A stretch of 41,401 nucleotides of DNA from Rhodobacter sp. (GTDB lineage Bacteria > Pseudomonadota > Alphaproteobacteria > Rhodobacterales > Rhodobacteraceae). Numbering within the stretch: the first letter of the stretch is position 1; each line of letters starts with the position of its first letter. Shown in pieces: positions 1 through 8,490 of the stretch. The stretch spans positions 1 through 41,401 of the forward strand of contig JADCEF010000093.1 of the NCBI GenBank assembly GCA_020250445.1, written 5' to 3'. The notes beneath the pieces were generated by a model, which was not told the origin of the DNA, did not search any database, and was given only the letters and a program-made list of their open reading frames with translations. Made by a program: the position numbers and the translations under genes.

Positions 1-217
1 CGGCCGGGGGCCCAAAGCCCCCGGCCAGCGCCCGGCCCCGCCCCCGGCGGGCGCTTCTCGCCCGCCGGGTCGGGCGCTGGCCTCTGTCCCTCCCGGACCG
101 ACCGGTCTGCAGGACACCGTCCCGAGCGGGCGGGGGAAACGCGATGCGTTTCCTGGTCCCGCCCGAACAGGCGACAGCCCTGCCCCCGCTTGACTGGCAG
201 GGGCCATCGTCCCTGCC
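1..217 (+). repeat. Modular hairpin repeat, copy A (5' end at window edge)
   Basis: One unit of an interspersed intergenic repeat seen four times in the window. Hairpins in order: 2-26, a 10-bp stem (GGCCGGGGGC / GCCCCCGGCC); about 23-82, a long nested stem with outer arms GGCCAGCGCCCG and CGGGCGCTGGCC; 135-153, GGAAACGC-gat-GCGTTTCC; 196-217, a GGCAGGG..CCCTGCC stem. The order and much of the linker sequence match copy D (41164-41401) in the same orientation and copies B and C in the opposite one. Reading frames through it come from the repeat and are not taken as genes. Confidence 0.85.
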
Positions 218-774
218 ACAGAGTCCAGCAGCCCCCGGCGGACCTGCGGCACCCGCACTGCGTGGCCAGGGCGATGGCCCCAGCGAGGCCACGCGGGGGG
301 GGAAGCGGTTCCTGTCCTTCGGCCAGCGGCCCATGCGGCTGGCAATTTCTCGGCTGGCAGTCAGGCCCAGGGCTGCCGCCGGGATCTTGCCGGATTTGAC
401 CCCGCGTCATGGGGGGAACTGCCCCAATGGCCGCGCCATCCTGCCCTTTGGCGGGCGCATTCCGCGCCAGCCCGGGCAGGGCGCGGCGGGACAACCAGCG
501 TCAGGTTTGTGGCCCCCCGCACTGCGCTTGCGCGCAGCGCCTTCGGCAACAAGACCGTGCGAACGCGCGACAGGGGCGTTCTCAGCCGGTCCTCCGGGCG
601 CATAGTTTCCTGTGATGCCATCGACCTTTGCCTGTGCCACGGCTGTTTTTTCCAGTCCGTATCCTTTTCCCTGCCGTCCGAAGAACTTGGCGCGGTCTGC
701 GATAGCAGCCAGGTGCTTCCGCTGAACCCCATCCTGCCCTAAGCTTATTCGCTGTCACACAGCGGAGCCATGCC
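218..774. other. Intergenic stretch with no convincing gene; possible decayed coding fragment
   Basis: The first 100 bases after repeat copy A hold a degenerate echo of its last hairpin (GGCCAGGGCGATGGCCCC near 263-280). From about 735 down to 545 on the minus strand, one frame reads as plausible protein (...HLAAIADRAKFFGRQGKG..., then ...KVDGITGNYAPGG...) but has no good start codon and runs into low-complexity sequence. It may be a gene relic; I do not recognise the family. A tRNA-like string on the minus strand near 380-440 does not close into a cloverleaf. The last 20 bases carry the ribosome-binding site of the aminotransferase. Confidence 0.4.
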
Positions 775-1953
775 ATGCCCCATCCCCTGAACCCCGCTAT
801 GGCCGCCACCGAGCCGCCCCCGGTGATGGAGGCGCGCCGCTGGCTGGCCGATGCCACCTTCACCGCCGACCGCCCGCTGCTGAATGTCAGCCAGGCCGCC
901 CCTGTCGATCCGCCGCCGCTGGCCCTGCGCCAGGCTCTGGCCGAGGCGGCGCTGAACGACCCGGCGGCGCATCTTTACGGCCCGGTTCTGGGCAATCCGG
1001 AGCTGCGGGCGGAAATTGCGCTGCAATGGTCTGCGGCCTATGGCGGCACGATCCACCCCGGCCAGGTTGCGATCACCCAAGGCTGCAACCAGGCCTTTAC
1101 CGCGGCGCTGTCAACGCTTGCGGGCGCGGGCGACGAGGTGATCCTGCCGACGCCCTGGTACTTCAATCACAAGATGTGGCTCGACATGCAGGGCATCACC
1201 ACGGTGCCCCTGCCCGCCGGCCCCGGCCTGATCCCGCAGGCCGACCAGGCAGCAAAGCTGATCACGGCGCGCACCCGTGCCATCGTTCTGGTCAGCCCGA
1301 ACAACCCCGGCGGTGCCGAATACCCGGCCGAAACCCTGCGCGCCTTTCTGGACCTTGCCCGCACCCATGGTCTGGCGCTGATCATAGACGAGACCTACCG
1401 TGATTTCGACAGCCGGCCGGGCCGCCCCCATGCCCTGTTCGAAGATCCTGACTGGGCCGATGCGCTGATCCACCTTTATTCCTTCTCCAAGGCCTACCGG
1501 CTGACCGGCCACCGGGTGGGTGCCATCATCGCCGCGACAGACCGCCTGGCCGAGGTGGAGAAGTTTCTTGACACCGTGGCGATCTGCCCCGGCCAGCTGG
1601 GCCAGATCGCGGCGCTGTGGGGGATGCGCAACCTGTCGCAATGGGTGGCGGGCGAACGTGCGGAAATTCTGGCCCGCCGCGCCGCCATGACCGGGGGCTT
1701 TGCCACCCTGCCGGGCTGGCGGCTGCTGGGCTGCGGTGCCTATTTCGCCTATGTCGAGCATCCCTTTGCCGAAGATTCCGCCGCGCTTGCCCGGCGGCTT
1801 GTGCATGACGCGGCGATCCTGATGCTGCCCGGCACGATGTTTCAGCCCGCCGGCCACCCCGACGGCGCGCGGCAGTTGCGCATTGCCTTTGCCAATATCG
1901 ATGCCGAAGGCATCGCCGCGATGTTCCGCCGCCTTGCGCTGCTGCATCCCTGA
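775..1953 (+). CDS. PLP-dependent class I/II aminotransferase
   Basis: A 392-residue fold-type I aminotransferase of the aspartate aminotransferase superfamily, which moves an amino group between an amino acid and a 2-oxo acid using pyridoxal phosphate. Visible hallmarks: YGPVLGNPELR near 68-78, SPNNPGG at 174-180, the IIDETY aspartate D205 that contacts the PLP ring nitrogen, the SFSKAYRLTGHRVG block with Schiff-base lysine K239, and a C-terminal RIAFAN segment near the usual carboxylate-binding arginine. Length is normal. The ATG at 775 has GGAG at 764-767. It stands alone before ppiD, with no pathway gene beside it, so the substrate cannot be named. A weak GC-rich inverted repeat at about 1960-1992 may end transcription. 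Confidence 0.9.
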   Translation: MPHPLNPAMAATEPPPVMEARRWLADATFTADRPLLNVSQAAPVDPPPLALRQALAEAALNDPAAHLYGPVLGNPELRAEIALQWSAAYGGTIHPGQVAITQGCNQAFTAALSTLAGAGDEVILPTPWYFNHKMWLDMQGITTVPLPAGPGLIPQADQAAKLITARTRAIVLVSPNNPGGAEYPAETLRAFLDLARTHGLALIIDETYRDFDSRPGRPHALFEDPDWADALIHLYSFSKAYRLTGHRVGAIIAATDRLAEVEKFLDTVAICPGQLGQIAALWGMRNLSQWVAGERAEILARRAAMTGGFATLPGWRLLGCGAYFAYVEHPFAEDSAALARRLVHDAAILMLPGTMFQPAGHPDGARQLRIAFANIDAEGIAAMFRRLALLHP

Positions 1954-2036
1954 CCCCGGGGCGGCAGGCACATCTTGCCCCGCCGCCGCTGACCGCTTAG
2001 ACAGGCCGAAATCCGCGCAGGAGCGACCGAAACGCC

Positions 2037-3914
2037 ATGGCAAAAAAGCCCGACCCGTCGACCGGCAGCGAAACCGTGCCGAAAAAGCGCAAAGGCAGCA
2101 CGGTTCTGGTCTGGGTGCTGATGGCCCTGCTCATCGCGGGCCTGGGCGGCTTTGGCGTGACAAACTTCGGCGGTGGCACGGCCAGGATCGCGACCGTCGG
2201 CGACCGGCCCATCGAGGTTACCGAATATGCCCGCGCCCTGCAGCAGGAGCTGCAGGCCTTCAGTGCCCAGATCGGCCAGCCGGTGACCATGGAACAAGCC
2301 CGGACGCTGGGCCTTGACAGTCAGGTGCGCCAGCGCCTGATCACGGCGGCCGCGCTTGACAATGAAGCGTCCCGGATCGGCCTGTCGGTGGGCGATGCCC
2401 GCGTCGCGCAGGAGATCATGGCGAATGACGCCTTCATGGGGGTCACCGGCGCGTTTGACCGCGAAACCTACCGCTTTACGCTGGAACGCAACAACCTGAC
2501 CGAAGCCGCCTTTGAAACCCGCGTGCGCGAGGATCTGTCGCGGTCCCTGTTGCAGGGGGCGGTCGCGGGCGGCTTCATGGCCCCGGCCCCCATGGTGTCG
2601 GCGCTGCAGGCCTGGATCGGTGAGACGCGCGGCTTTACCCTGCTGCGCCTGACCGAGGCCGACCTGCCCACCCCGCTGCCCGACCCGACGGAGGCTGACC
2701 TGCGGGCCTTCTACGACGCGAACCCGGCGCTCTTCACCGCGCCGGAAGCCCGGCGCATCACCTATGCGGCCCTTCTGCCCGAAATGTTGTCGCAAACCAT
2801 CCAGCTGGACGAGGCCGCCCTGCGCGCCGCCTATGACGAACGGATTGCGGAATTCGTGCAGCCCGAACGCCGCCTTGTCGAACGGCTGGTCTTCCCGACC
2901 GATGCCGAGGCGGCAGCAGCAAAGGCCCGGCTTGATGCAGGGGAAACTTTCGAGGCGCTGGTCGAAGAGCGCAGCCTGACCCTTGCCGACATCGACCTGG
3001 GCGAGCAATCGCGCGAAGATCTGGGGGCTGCGGGCGATGCCGTCTTTGCGCTGACCGAACCCGGTGTGGTGGGACCCCTGCCGTCGGATCTGGGGCCTGC
3101 CCTTTACCGGATGAACGGCATTCTGGTGGCCCAGACCACGGCCTTTGAAGATGCACGCGAAGCGCTGGCGGCCGAACAGATGGCCGATGCCGCGCGGCGC
3201 GCCATTGCCGACCGCATCGAAGACCTGGACGATCTGCTGGCCGGCGGGGCCACGCTGGAAGATCTGGCCCGCGAGGCCGGCCTTGAGCTGGGGACCCTTG
3301 ACTATGCCCCGGGCGTCGATGCCCCGATTGCCGGCTACGAAGCGTTCCGCACCGCAGCCGCCGCCGTTCAGGAGGGCGATTTCCCCGAACTTATCGAACT
3401 TGAAGACGGCGGCCTTGTTGCCCTGCGTCTGGACGACATCATCCCGCCCGCGCTCAAGCCCTTTGACAGCGTTGCCGAAGATGTGGCAACCGGCTGGCGC
3501 GCCGATGCCCTTGCCAGGGCGCTGTCTGCCCGCGCGATCGAGGTGAAGGCCGCCGTCGAAGGCGGGGCATCGCCCGGCAGCTTCGGGATTGCCGAAGTGA
3601 CCCTGTCGATGGCGCGCAACGGTTTTGTCGAAGGGGCGCCTGACACGCTGCTTCCTGCGATCTTCGAAATGACGCCGGGCGAGCGGCGCGTGATCGAAGG
3701 CCCGGATTTTGTAGGCCTGGTGCAGCTCGACAGTATCCAGCCCGCCCCTGCCGATACGCCTGACGCGCTTGCCACGAAGGCCGGGCTTGCGTCACAGCTG
3801 CAGCAGGCGCTGGCGCAGGATGCCTTCGGGCTGTTCTCGACAGCACTGATCGCCGAAGCGGGCATCACCATCAATGACGCGGCGATTGCCGCCGTCCATG
3901 CCCAGGTGCAATAG
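2037..3914 (+). CDS. ppiD: PpiD/SurA-type peptidyl-prolyl isomerase, membrane-anchored periplasmic chaperone
   Basis: A 625-residue protein: a short Lys-rich cytoplasmic tail, one membrane helix at about 22-45, then a SurA-N-like chaperone domain (the VGDRPIEVTEYARAL motif is typical) and a parvulin-like region in the middle, ending in a long helical C-terminal part. This is the PpiD plan: an inner-membrane foldase that holds proteins emerging from Sec on the periplasmic side. The parvulin part is divergent, so isomerase activity is uncertain, as in other PpiD proteins. The best Shine-Dalgarno-like AGGAG lies about 13 bases before the ATG, wider than usual, but no better start is visible. trpE begins 9 bases after its stop, so the two are probably co-transcribed. 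Confidence 0.88.
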   Translation: MAKKPDPSTGSETVPKKRKGSTVLVWVLMALLIAGLGGFGVTNFGGGTARIATVGDRPIEVTEYARALQQELQAFSAQIGQPVTMEQARTLGLDSQVRQRLITAAALDNEASRIGLSVGDARVAQEIMANDAFMGVTGAFDRETYRFTLERNNLTEAAFETRVREDLSRSLLQGAVAGGFMAPAPMVSALQAWIGETRGFTLLRLTEADLPTPLPDPTEADLRAFYDANPALFTAPEARRITYAALLPEMLSQTIQLDEAALRAAYDERIAEFVQPERRLVERLVFPTDAEAAAAKARLDAGETFEALVEERSLTLADIDLGEQSREDLGAAGDAVFALTEPGVVGPLPSDLGPALYRMNGILVAQTTAFEDAREALAAEQMADAARRAIADRIEDLDDLLAGGATLEDLAREAGLELGTLDYAPGVDAPIAGYEAFRTAAAAVQEGDFPELIELEDGGLVALRLDDIIPPALKPFDSVAEDVATGWRADALARALSARAIEVKAAVEGGASPGSFGIAEVTLSMARNGFVEGAPDTLLPAIFEMTPGERRVIEGPDFVGLVQLDSIQPAPADTPDALATKAGLASQLQQALAQDAFGLFSTALIAEAGITINDAAIAAVHAQVQ

Positions 3915-3923
3915 GGGGCCCTC

Positions 3924-5432
3924 TTGGCGCTGATCCCGGATTTCGAGACCTTCGCGCGGGGCTGGGCCGAAGGGCGCAACCAGCTTGTCTATGCCCGCCT
4001 TGCCGCCGATCTGGACACACCCGTTTCGCTGATGCTGAAACTGACCGAAGCGCGGACCGACAGCTTCATGCTGGAATCCGTCACGGGGGGCGAAGTGCGC
4101 GGGCGCTATTCGGTCGTGGGGCTGAAACCTGACCTGATCTGGCGCTGCCACGGGGCGCAGGCACAGATCAACCGCGAGGCGCGCTTTGATGCCACGGCCT
4201 TTCAGCCGCTGGACGGCCCCCCCCTGGACACGCTGCGCGCGCTGATCGCCGAATCCCGCATCGAAATGCCCGCAGACCTGCCCCCCATCGCGGCGGGTCT
4301 GTTCGGCTATCTGGGCTATGACATGATCCGGCTGGTGGAACACCTGCCCGATGTAAATCCCGATCCGCTGGGCTTGCCCGATGCCACACTGCTGCGCCCC
4401 TCGGTGGTGGCGGTACTGGACGGGGTCAAGGGCGAGGTGACGGTCGTGGCCCCCGCCTGGGTGGCCTCGGGCCTGTCCGCCCGCGCCGCCTATGCCCAGG
4501 CGGCCGAACGGGTGATGGATGCGCTGCGCGACCTGGACCGCGCCCCACCCGCCTTGCGTGATTTCGGCGAAACCGCCCCCCTGGGCGAGGCGGTGTCGAA
4601 TTTCACCAAGGACGGCTACAAGGCCGCAGTCGAGAAGGCCAAGGACTATATCCGGGCGGGCGACATCTTTCAGGTGGTGCCCAGCCAGCGCTGGGCACAG
4701 CGCTTTGCCCTGCCGCCCTTTGCGCTGTACCGCAGCCTGCGCCGCACCAACCCCTCGCCCTTCCTGTTCTTCTTCAACTTCGGCGGCTTTCAGGTGATCG
4801 GGGCCAGCCCCGAAATTCTGGTGCGCCTGCGCGACGGCGAAGTCACCGTGCGCCCCATCGCCGGCACCCGGCGGCGGGGTGCTACGCCCGAGGAAGACCG
4901 CGCGTTGGAAGCCGATCTGCTGGCGGACCAGAAGGAACTGGCCGAACATCTGATGCTGCTGGATCTGGGGCGGAATGACGTGGGCCGGGTGGCAAAGGTC
5001 GGCAGCGTGCGCCCGACCGAGCAGTTCATCATCGAACGCTACAGCCATGTCATGCACATCGTCTCGAACGTGGTGGGCCAGATCGCCGAAGGGCAGGATG
5101 CCCTGTCCGCCCTCTTGGCCGGTCTGCCCGCCGGCACCGTGTCCGGTGCCCCCAAGGTCCGCGCGATGGAGATCATCGACGAGCTGGAGCCGGAAAAGCG
5201 CGGCATTTACGGCGGCGGTGTCGGCTATTTCGCGGCCAATGGCGAGATGGACATGTGCATTGCCCTGCGCACCGCGGTTCTGAAAGACGGGGTGCTGTAC
5301 ATCCAGGCCGGGGGCGGCGTGGTCCATGACAGCGACCCCGAGGCGGAATACGAGGAAACCGTCAACAAATCCAGCGCCCTGCGCCGCGCGGCGGAAGACG
5401 CGGGGCTGTTTGCGGGGCGGGGGAACGCATAA
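3924..5432 (+). CDS. trpE: Anthranilate synthase component I
   Basis: 502 residues, the usual length for TrpE. It converts chorismate to anthranilate, with ammonia supplied by the TrpG subunit, in the first step of tryptophan synthesis. The N-terminal half carries the LLES-like feedback-site region (DSFMLESV). The C-terminal chorismate-binding domain shows FQVVPSQRW, RPIAGTRRRG, DLGRNDVGRV, a GTVSGAPKVRAMEIIDELE block and IQAGGGVVHDSDPEAEYEET. The start is TTG at 3924, because the protein then begins MALIPDFETF, the form expected in this group, and no ATG fits. It lies 9 bases behind ppiD. No trpG, trpD or trpC follows, so the rest of the pathway is elsewhere. Confidence 0.96.
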   Translation: MALIPDFETFARGWAEGRNQLVYARLAADLDTPVSLMLKLTEARTDSFMLESVTGGEVRGRYSVVGLKPDLIWRCHGAQAQINREARFDATAFQPLDGPPLDTLRALIAESRIEMPADLPPIAAGLFGYLGYDMIRLVEHLPDVNPDPLGLPDATLLRPSVVAVLDGVKGEVTVVAPAWVASGLSARAAYAQAAERVMDALRDLDRAPPALRDFGETAPLGEAVSNFTKDGYKAAVEKAKDYIRAGDIFQVVPSQRWAQRFALPPFALYRSLRRTNPSPFLFFFNFGGFQVIGASPEILVRLRDGEVTVRPIAGTRRRGATPEEDRALEADLLADQKELAEHLMLLDLGRNDVGRVAKVGSVRPTEQFIIERYSHVMHIVSNVVGQIAEGQDALSALLAGLPAGTVSGAPKVRAMEIIDELEPEKRGIYGGGVGYFAANGEMDMCIALRTAVLKDGVLYIQAGGGVVHDSDPEAEYEETVNKSSALRRAAEDAGLFAGRGNA

Positions 5433-5611
5433 AGCCGGCAGCGTACCCCCCCGGGGTGCCACGCCGCCAAAGCCGGGGCGCACCCGCAAAGGAAGGGCGC
5501 GGCCCCGGCGCGGCCAAAGGCCAACGCCGGAACCGTGGCAGTTGTGGTGAACGGTTTCACGGTCAGCAGATTTCCGTTCAAGAAGGCGACTTCAGGATTT
5601 CGACCCAGAAG

Positions 5612-6193
5612 TCAGTCTTGCCGGGTGAAGCGCTGTTCAACAAACAGAAATTCTTGCCCGCCGGGATAGCGGACATAGATGCGCTGCACATTGGTTCCGG
5701 TATCTTCGATGGTGAAGTCGAACCGCAGGTCGCGCTTGCGGCCCGTGGGCTCGGGGCCCATTCCGGCTTCGGTGCTGATCCCGTACATCGACACGGTATC
5801 GGTATCACCTGTGTCACCTTCGCGCCCGGAATAGACCATCTGGCCGGGTTCGAAAATGTCCACCGTCACCAATTCAAAGCGACCATCCAGCCGGTTGTAG
5901 CCCATGGTCGCCTCGCGCAGTGGCGTGCCATCACCGCCGATCAGAACTTCGCGCAGATAGCGCCCGCCCAGAATCATTTCGCGTTCAGCCGTTAGGCCGG
6001 GAATGGCAAAGGGCTCGGCTCCCGGGCCGGGCCAGACGTTCATGTCGACCTTCCACTTGCCCGCAAGGGGTGTCATCCAGGCATGTTCAGGCCCCGGTGC
6101 AGCCAGCCGGTTCGAGGCAGTTTCCGCCCAGACCAAGGCCGGGGCCGCAGGTAAAGCCAGGGCGAAGGCCAAGGCAACGATGTAACGACGCAT
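5612..6193 (-). CDS. Secreted DUF1579-family protein
   Basis: 193 residues. The N-terminus is a clear signal peptide (MRRY, a hydrophobic stretch, then a VWA-ET cleavage site after residue 23), so the product is probably periplasmic. The mature part resembles the DUF1579 family: WMTPLAGKWKVDMNVWPGPG, then EREMILGGRYLREV, a MGYNRLDGRFELVTVD strand pair and a C-terminal FVEQRFTRQ. Members look like lipocalin-type beta barrels of unknown ligand. It converges on trpE across a GC-rich 179-base gap. No partner gene is apparent, and I cannot assign a function. Confidence 0.72.
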   Translation of the reverse strand: MRRYIVALAFALALPAAPALVWAETASNRLAAPGPEHAWMTPLAGKWKVDMNVWPGPGAEPFAIPGLTAEREMILGGRYLREVLIGGDGTPLREATMGYNRLDGRFELVTVDIFEPGQMVYSGREGDTGDTDTVSMYGISTEAGMGPEPTGRKRDLRFDFTIEDTGTNVQRIYVRYPGGQEFLFVEQRFTRQD

Positions 6194-6392
6194 GGGAAGG
6201 TCCTTTCTTGTACGGGGGGAGCAGAACGTGATGTGCTCAGGATGGAAGCCAAGTCTGATCGGCGCTTGCCGTATCTTGCGAATTCGGTCACGAGACCGGT
6301 TCCTGGAAGTCAGCCTGCCATGGAAGACAGCAGAAGGTCATTTTGCCACTAAACACCGGCCGATGTGGCCGACCTTGCTGTGCTCACGGTGG

Positions 6393-7058
6393 TCAGGTGC
6401 CATCGAACACCTGCTCGACCTTGGGTGTTTCCTCACTATGCAGGGCCCAGAACGCCTCGGCGATGCGGTCCGGGTCAAAGGCAGTGCCGGGGGCAACCTG
6501 ATCAGCGATGGTGACGGTGCCCAAACGCAGGCCTTGAGCCGCAAACGCGGGCGAACTGGCATGGACAAAGCCACGCAGAGCGGATTTAACCGCCGTCAGT
6601 GCCGGAACCGCACCGCCATATTGCGGGGCCAGTGCCAACCCGCCGCCAGTCAACAGGACCGTTCCGGCACCGCCCGCCTTCATCGCAGGCGCTGCCGCCC
6701 TGATAGCCGTCAATGCACCGGTCAGGCCCAGCCGAAGCTGCCTGTCGAACGCGGCAGGCTCAAGCTCCGGCGCAGGCGTTTCATCCCAAACGGCGGCGTT
6801 CCACACCAGCACGGTGGGGCGGCCGTGATCTGCTATGATCCGGGCGATCACACCGCTAACCGCGTCATGGTCCGACAGATCGGCGCAATAGGGGGCTGCC
6901 ATCCCGCCCGACGCAAGGATCGGGGCGGCAATGGCCGCAAGGTGATTTGCATCGCGGGCAATCATTGCAACGCGAAAGCCGCCCTTGGCAAAGCGTCGCC
7001 CGACAGCGGCACCAACGCCCGGGCCGACGCCGGCGATAATGGCAAGAGGAGAGGTCAT
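6393..7058 (-). CDS. Atypical short-chain dehydrogenase/reductase-fold protein
   Basis: 221 residues from the ATG at 7058, which has AAGGA upstream; a longer frame to 7178 would overlap the divergent regulator and lacks a good site. The Rossmann start is GVGPGVG (10-16) and the NAA motif is at 87-89 (WNAAV), so NAD(P) binding is likely. The SDR active site is degraded: the lysine is present (K158 in TAVKSAL), but the residue four before it is leucine 154 instead of tyrosine, and the usual serine 13 residues earlier is also absent. It may use another mechanism or be non-catalytic. It is transcribed away from a LysR regulator, the common layout of a regulator and its target. Confidence 0.78.
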   Translation of the reverse strand: MTSPLAIIAGVGPGVGAAVGRRFAKGGFRVAMIARDANHLAAIAAPILASGGMAAPYCADLSDHDAVSGVIARIIADHGRPTVLVWNAAVWDETPAPELEPAAFDRQLRLGLTGALTAIRAAAPAMKAGGAGTVLLTGGGLALAPQYGGAVPALTAVKSALRGFVHASSPAFAAQGLRLGTVTIADQVAPGTAFDPDRIAEAFWALHSEETPKVEQVFDGT

Positions 7059-7134
7059 GGTCAGGATCCTTTCAAGGTTCAATTCCCTGTTCGGAAATAT
7101 CTGCACACTGAAAGAAATGTATATCATCCATATC

Positions 7135-7162
7135 GAATGAATGTTATTCATAAAACGAATAA
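7135..7162. promoter_or_regulatory. Overlapping palindromes in the SDR/LysR divergent promoter
   Basis: Two perfect inverted repeats overlap just before the LysR gene: ATGAAT-gtt-ATTCAT at 7137-7151 and TTATTC-ataaaac-GAATAA at 7144-7162. The stretch is markedly AT-rich for this genome. LysR regulators normally bind interrupted dyads of this kind between divergent genes, so this is a probable autoregulatory operator. That it is bound by this LysR is inferred. Confidence 0.55.
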
Positions 7163-7171
7163 GAGGGTCCG

Positions 7172-8065
7172 ATGACATTCGATCTCAACTTGCTGCTTAC
7201 CTTCGAGGCGATCGACAAGGCGCGCAGCGTGTCCGGGGCAGCACGGCTGCTGGGCCTCAGCCAGCCTGCCACCAGTGCAGCCCTGTCGCGGTTGCGCACG
7301 GCACTGGGGGACGAATTGTTCAGCTACGCCGGGGGCGCCATGCAACCGACGCCTGTCGCACGGCGGCTTGCGCCGGGCCTTCACGCGGCCCTGGCGGACC
7401 TGCGTGGCGTGCTGGATGCCGAGCGCAGATTCGAGCCTGCAACCGCGCAGGGCTGCTTTGTCATCGGCGTCACCGACTATGCCAGCGCCGTGATTGCGCC
7501 TGCCCTGTCGGCATGGGTTGCTACCTGCGCGCCGGGCATCGACCTGCAATTGCAGGCCTATGATAAGACGGCAGTAGCCGCTCTGATCGACGGGGGCAGT
7601 CTGGATCTGGTCATCGGCAGCTTTGCCGATCCGCCGGATCGGTCTGTTGCGACCCCCCTTTTGCGCGAAGTGTTTACAGGTGTCGCCCGCATCGGGCACC
7701 CGGCCTTGTCGGGCCCGATGGATGCGGTCCGATTTGCCAGCCTTGACCATGCGCTGTTTACATTGGCCCGCGACGGGCGCGGCGCGGTAGATGATCTGCT
7801 GGCCACCCAGGGGCTGACGCGTCGTGTGTGCCTTGCGCTGCCCCACCTGATGGCGCTGCCAGAAATCCTGCGCGCAACTGATCTGGTCGCAGCCGTTCCC
7901 TCCCGCGCCGCAGCGCGTTTTGGTCCCGGCATCGCGACCTTCGATCTGGCGTTCCTCGGGCTGGCCCCGTGGACATTGCACATGCTGTGGTCGCCTTTTG
8001 CCCGAAAAGACAGTGCCACCGCCTGGCTTCGCGAAGCAGTTTCGCGCGTTAGCGCCAACCTCTGA
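7172..8065 (+). CDS. LysR-family transcriptional regulator (divergent from the SDR gene)
   Basis: 297 residues. The N-terminal winged helix-turn-helix covers about residues 2-62 (FDLNLLLTFEAIDKARSVSGAARLLGLSQPATSAALSRL, read in parts), followed by the usual linker helix and a two-lobed effector domain of the type shared with NodD-like regulators. AAGAGGG at 7161-7167 precedes the ATG. It probably controls the SDR gene facing it across 113 bases and represses itself through the palindromes at 7135-7162. The inducer is unknown. A 6-bp inverted repeat (GGCAGA / TCTGCC, 8087-8112) follows the stop but has no T-run. Confidence 0.9.
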   Translation: MTFDLNLLLTFEAIDKARSVSGAARLLGLSQPATSAALSRLRTALGDELFSYAGGAMQPTPVARRLAPGLHAALADLRGVLDAERRFEPATAQGCFVIGVTDYASAVIAPALSAWVATCAPGIDLQLQAYDKTAVAALIDGGSLDLVIGSFADPPDRSVATPLLREVFTGVARIGHPALSGPMDAVRFASLDHALFTLARDGRGAVDDLLATQGLTRRVCLALPHLMALPEILRATDLVAAVPSRAAARFGPGIATFDLAFLGLAPWTLHMLWSPFARKDSATAWLREAVSRVSANL

Positions 8066-8490
8066 CGCGGGACGCGCGGCCGACGCGGCAGATTTTGCGC
8101 CGAAAGTCTGCCAAGCGCGGCGCGACGGTTGGGATTTTGTCCAAGGGTGTGGTCCAAGGTCCGACTGACACCGACGGCCCCATCAACTGCCCCGTACCCA
8201 TGCGCGTGAGATTATAGAAGCGATAAACCGCCCCGACTTGGGATCATGCGGCGCGATCAAACCCGGAAGACAACCCCAAGGCCCAATAGCGTCCATCCTG
8301 GCAAGGAACAGCTCGCGTCGCGTCTGCTTCTTCTTCATCGCATCGCAAAGACCACGAAGGCCGGGCCGTCTTGGCGTTGGCAGGGCACCTTGCCGACATG
8401 CCCAAGTCTGCCAACTCGGCCCAGGGAGCGGAAGGTTCCTCAGACGGTCCGCGTACTGCGGGGGCCTTGCGGGTGCTGCGCGCGAAACGT
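8066..8490. other. Intergenic stretch with an IS remnant
   Basis: A 425-base gap between the LysR gene and the PHP gene. It holds the inverted repeat at 8087-8112, two direct copies of GTCCAAGG (8139-8146 and 8152-8159) and the IS5-type transposase stub at 8183-8338. Beyond the stub, up to 8490, I see no gene or clear signal. The insertion-sequence terminal repeat may lie around 8344-8362, just upstream of the stub, but the opposite end is missing. Confidence 0.5.
8183..8338 (-). pseudogene. IS5-family transposase, N-terminal stub
   Basis: The minus-strand reading from the ATG at 8338 gives MKKKQTRRELFLARMDA, then IGPW..LPGLIAPHDPKSGR. This matches my recollection of the first ~37 residues of IS5-group transposases (pattern KKQT-R--FL--MD-VVPW--L-ALIEPHYPK-G). 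After KSGR the similarity stops, where the family continues with a RPP-Y-LETMLRIH block, and a stop follows 12 residues later. The DDE catalytic core is therefore absent and the fragment is inactive. It records an old insertion upstream of the LysR gene. Confidence 0.68.

Noticed and set aside
360-480. tRNA-like string on the minus strand (GGTCAAATCC T-loop lookalike)
   Set aside because: No matching D arm, anticodon arm or acceptor stem could be paired.
144-605. Open frames through repeat copy A and the adjacent gap as genes
   Set aside because: They run through the hairpin repeat and are Pro/Arg/Gly-rich with no homology.
3792-5489. 565-residue minus-strand frame opposite trpE
   Set aside because: Antisense of a clear trpE; composition typical of shadow frames.
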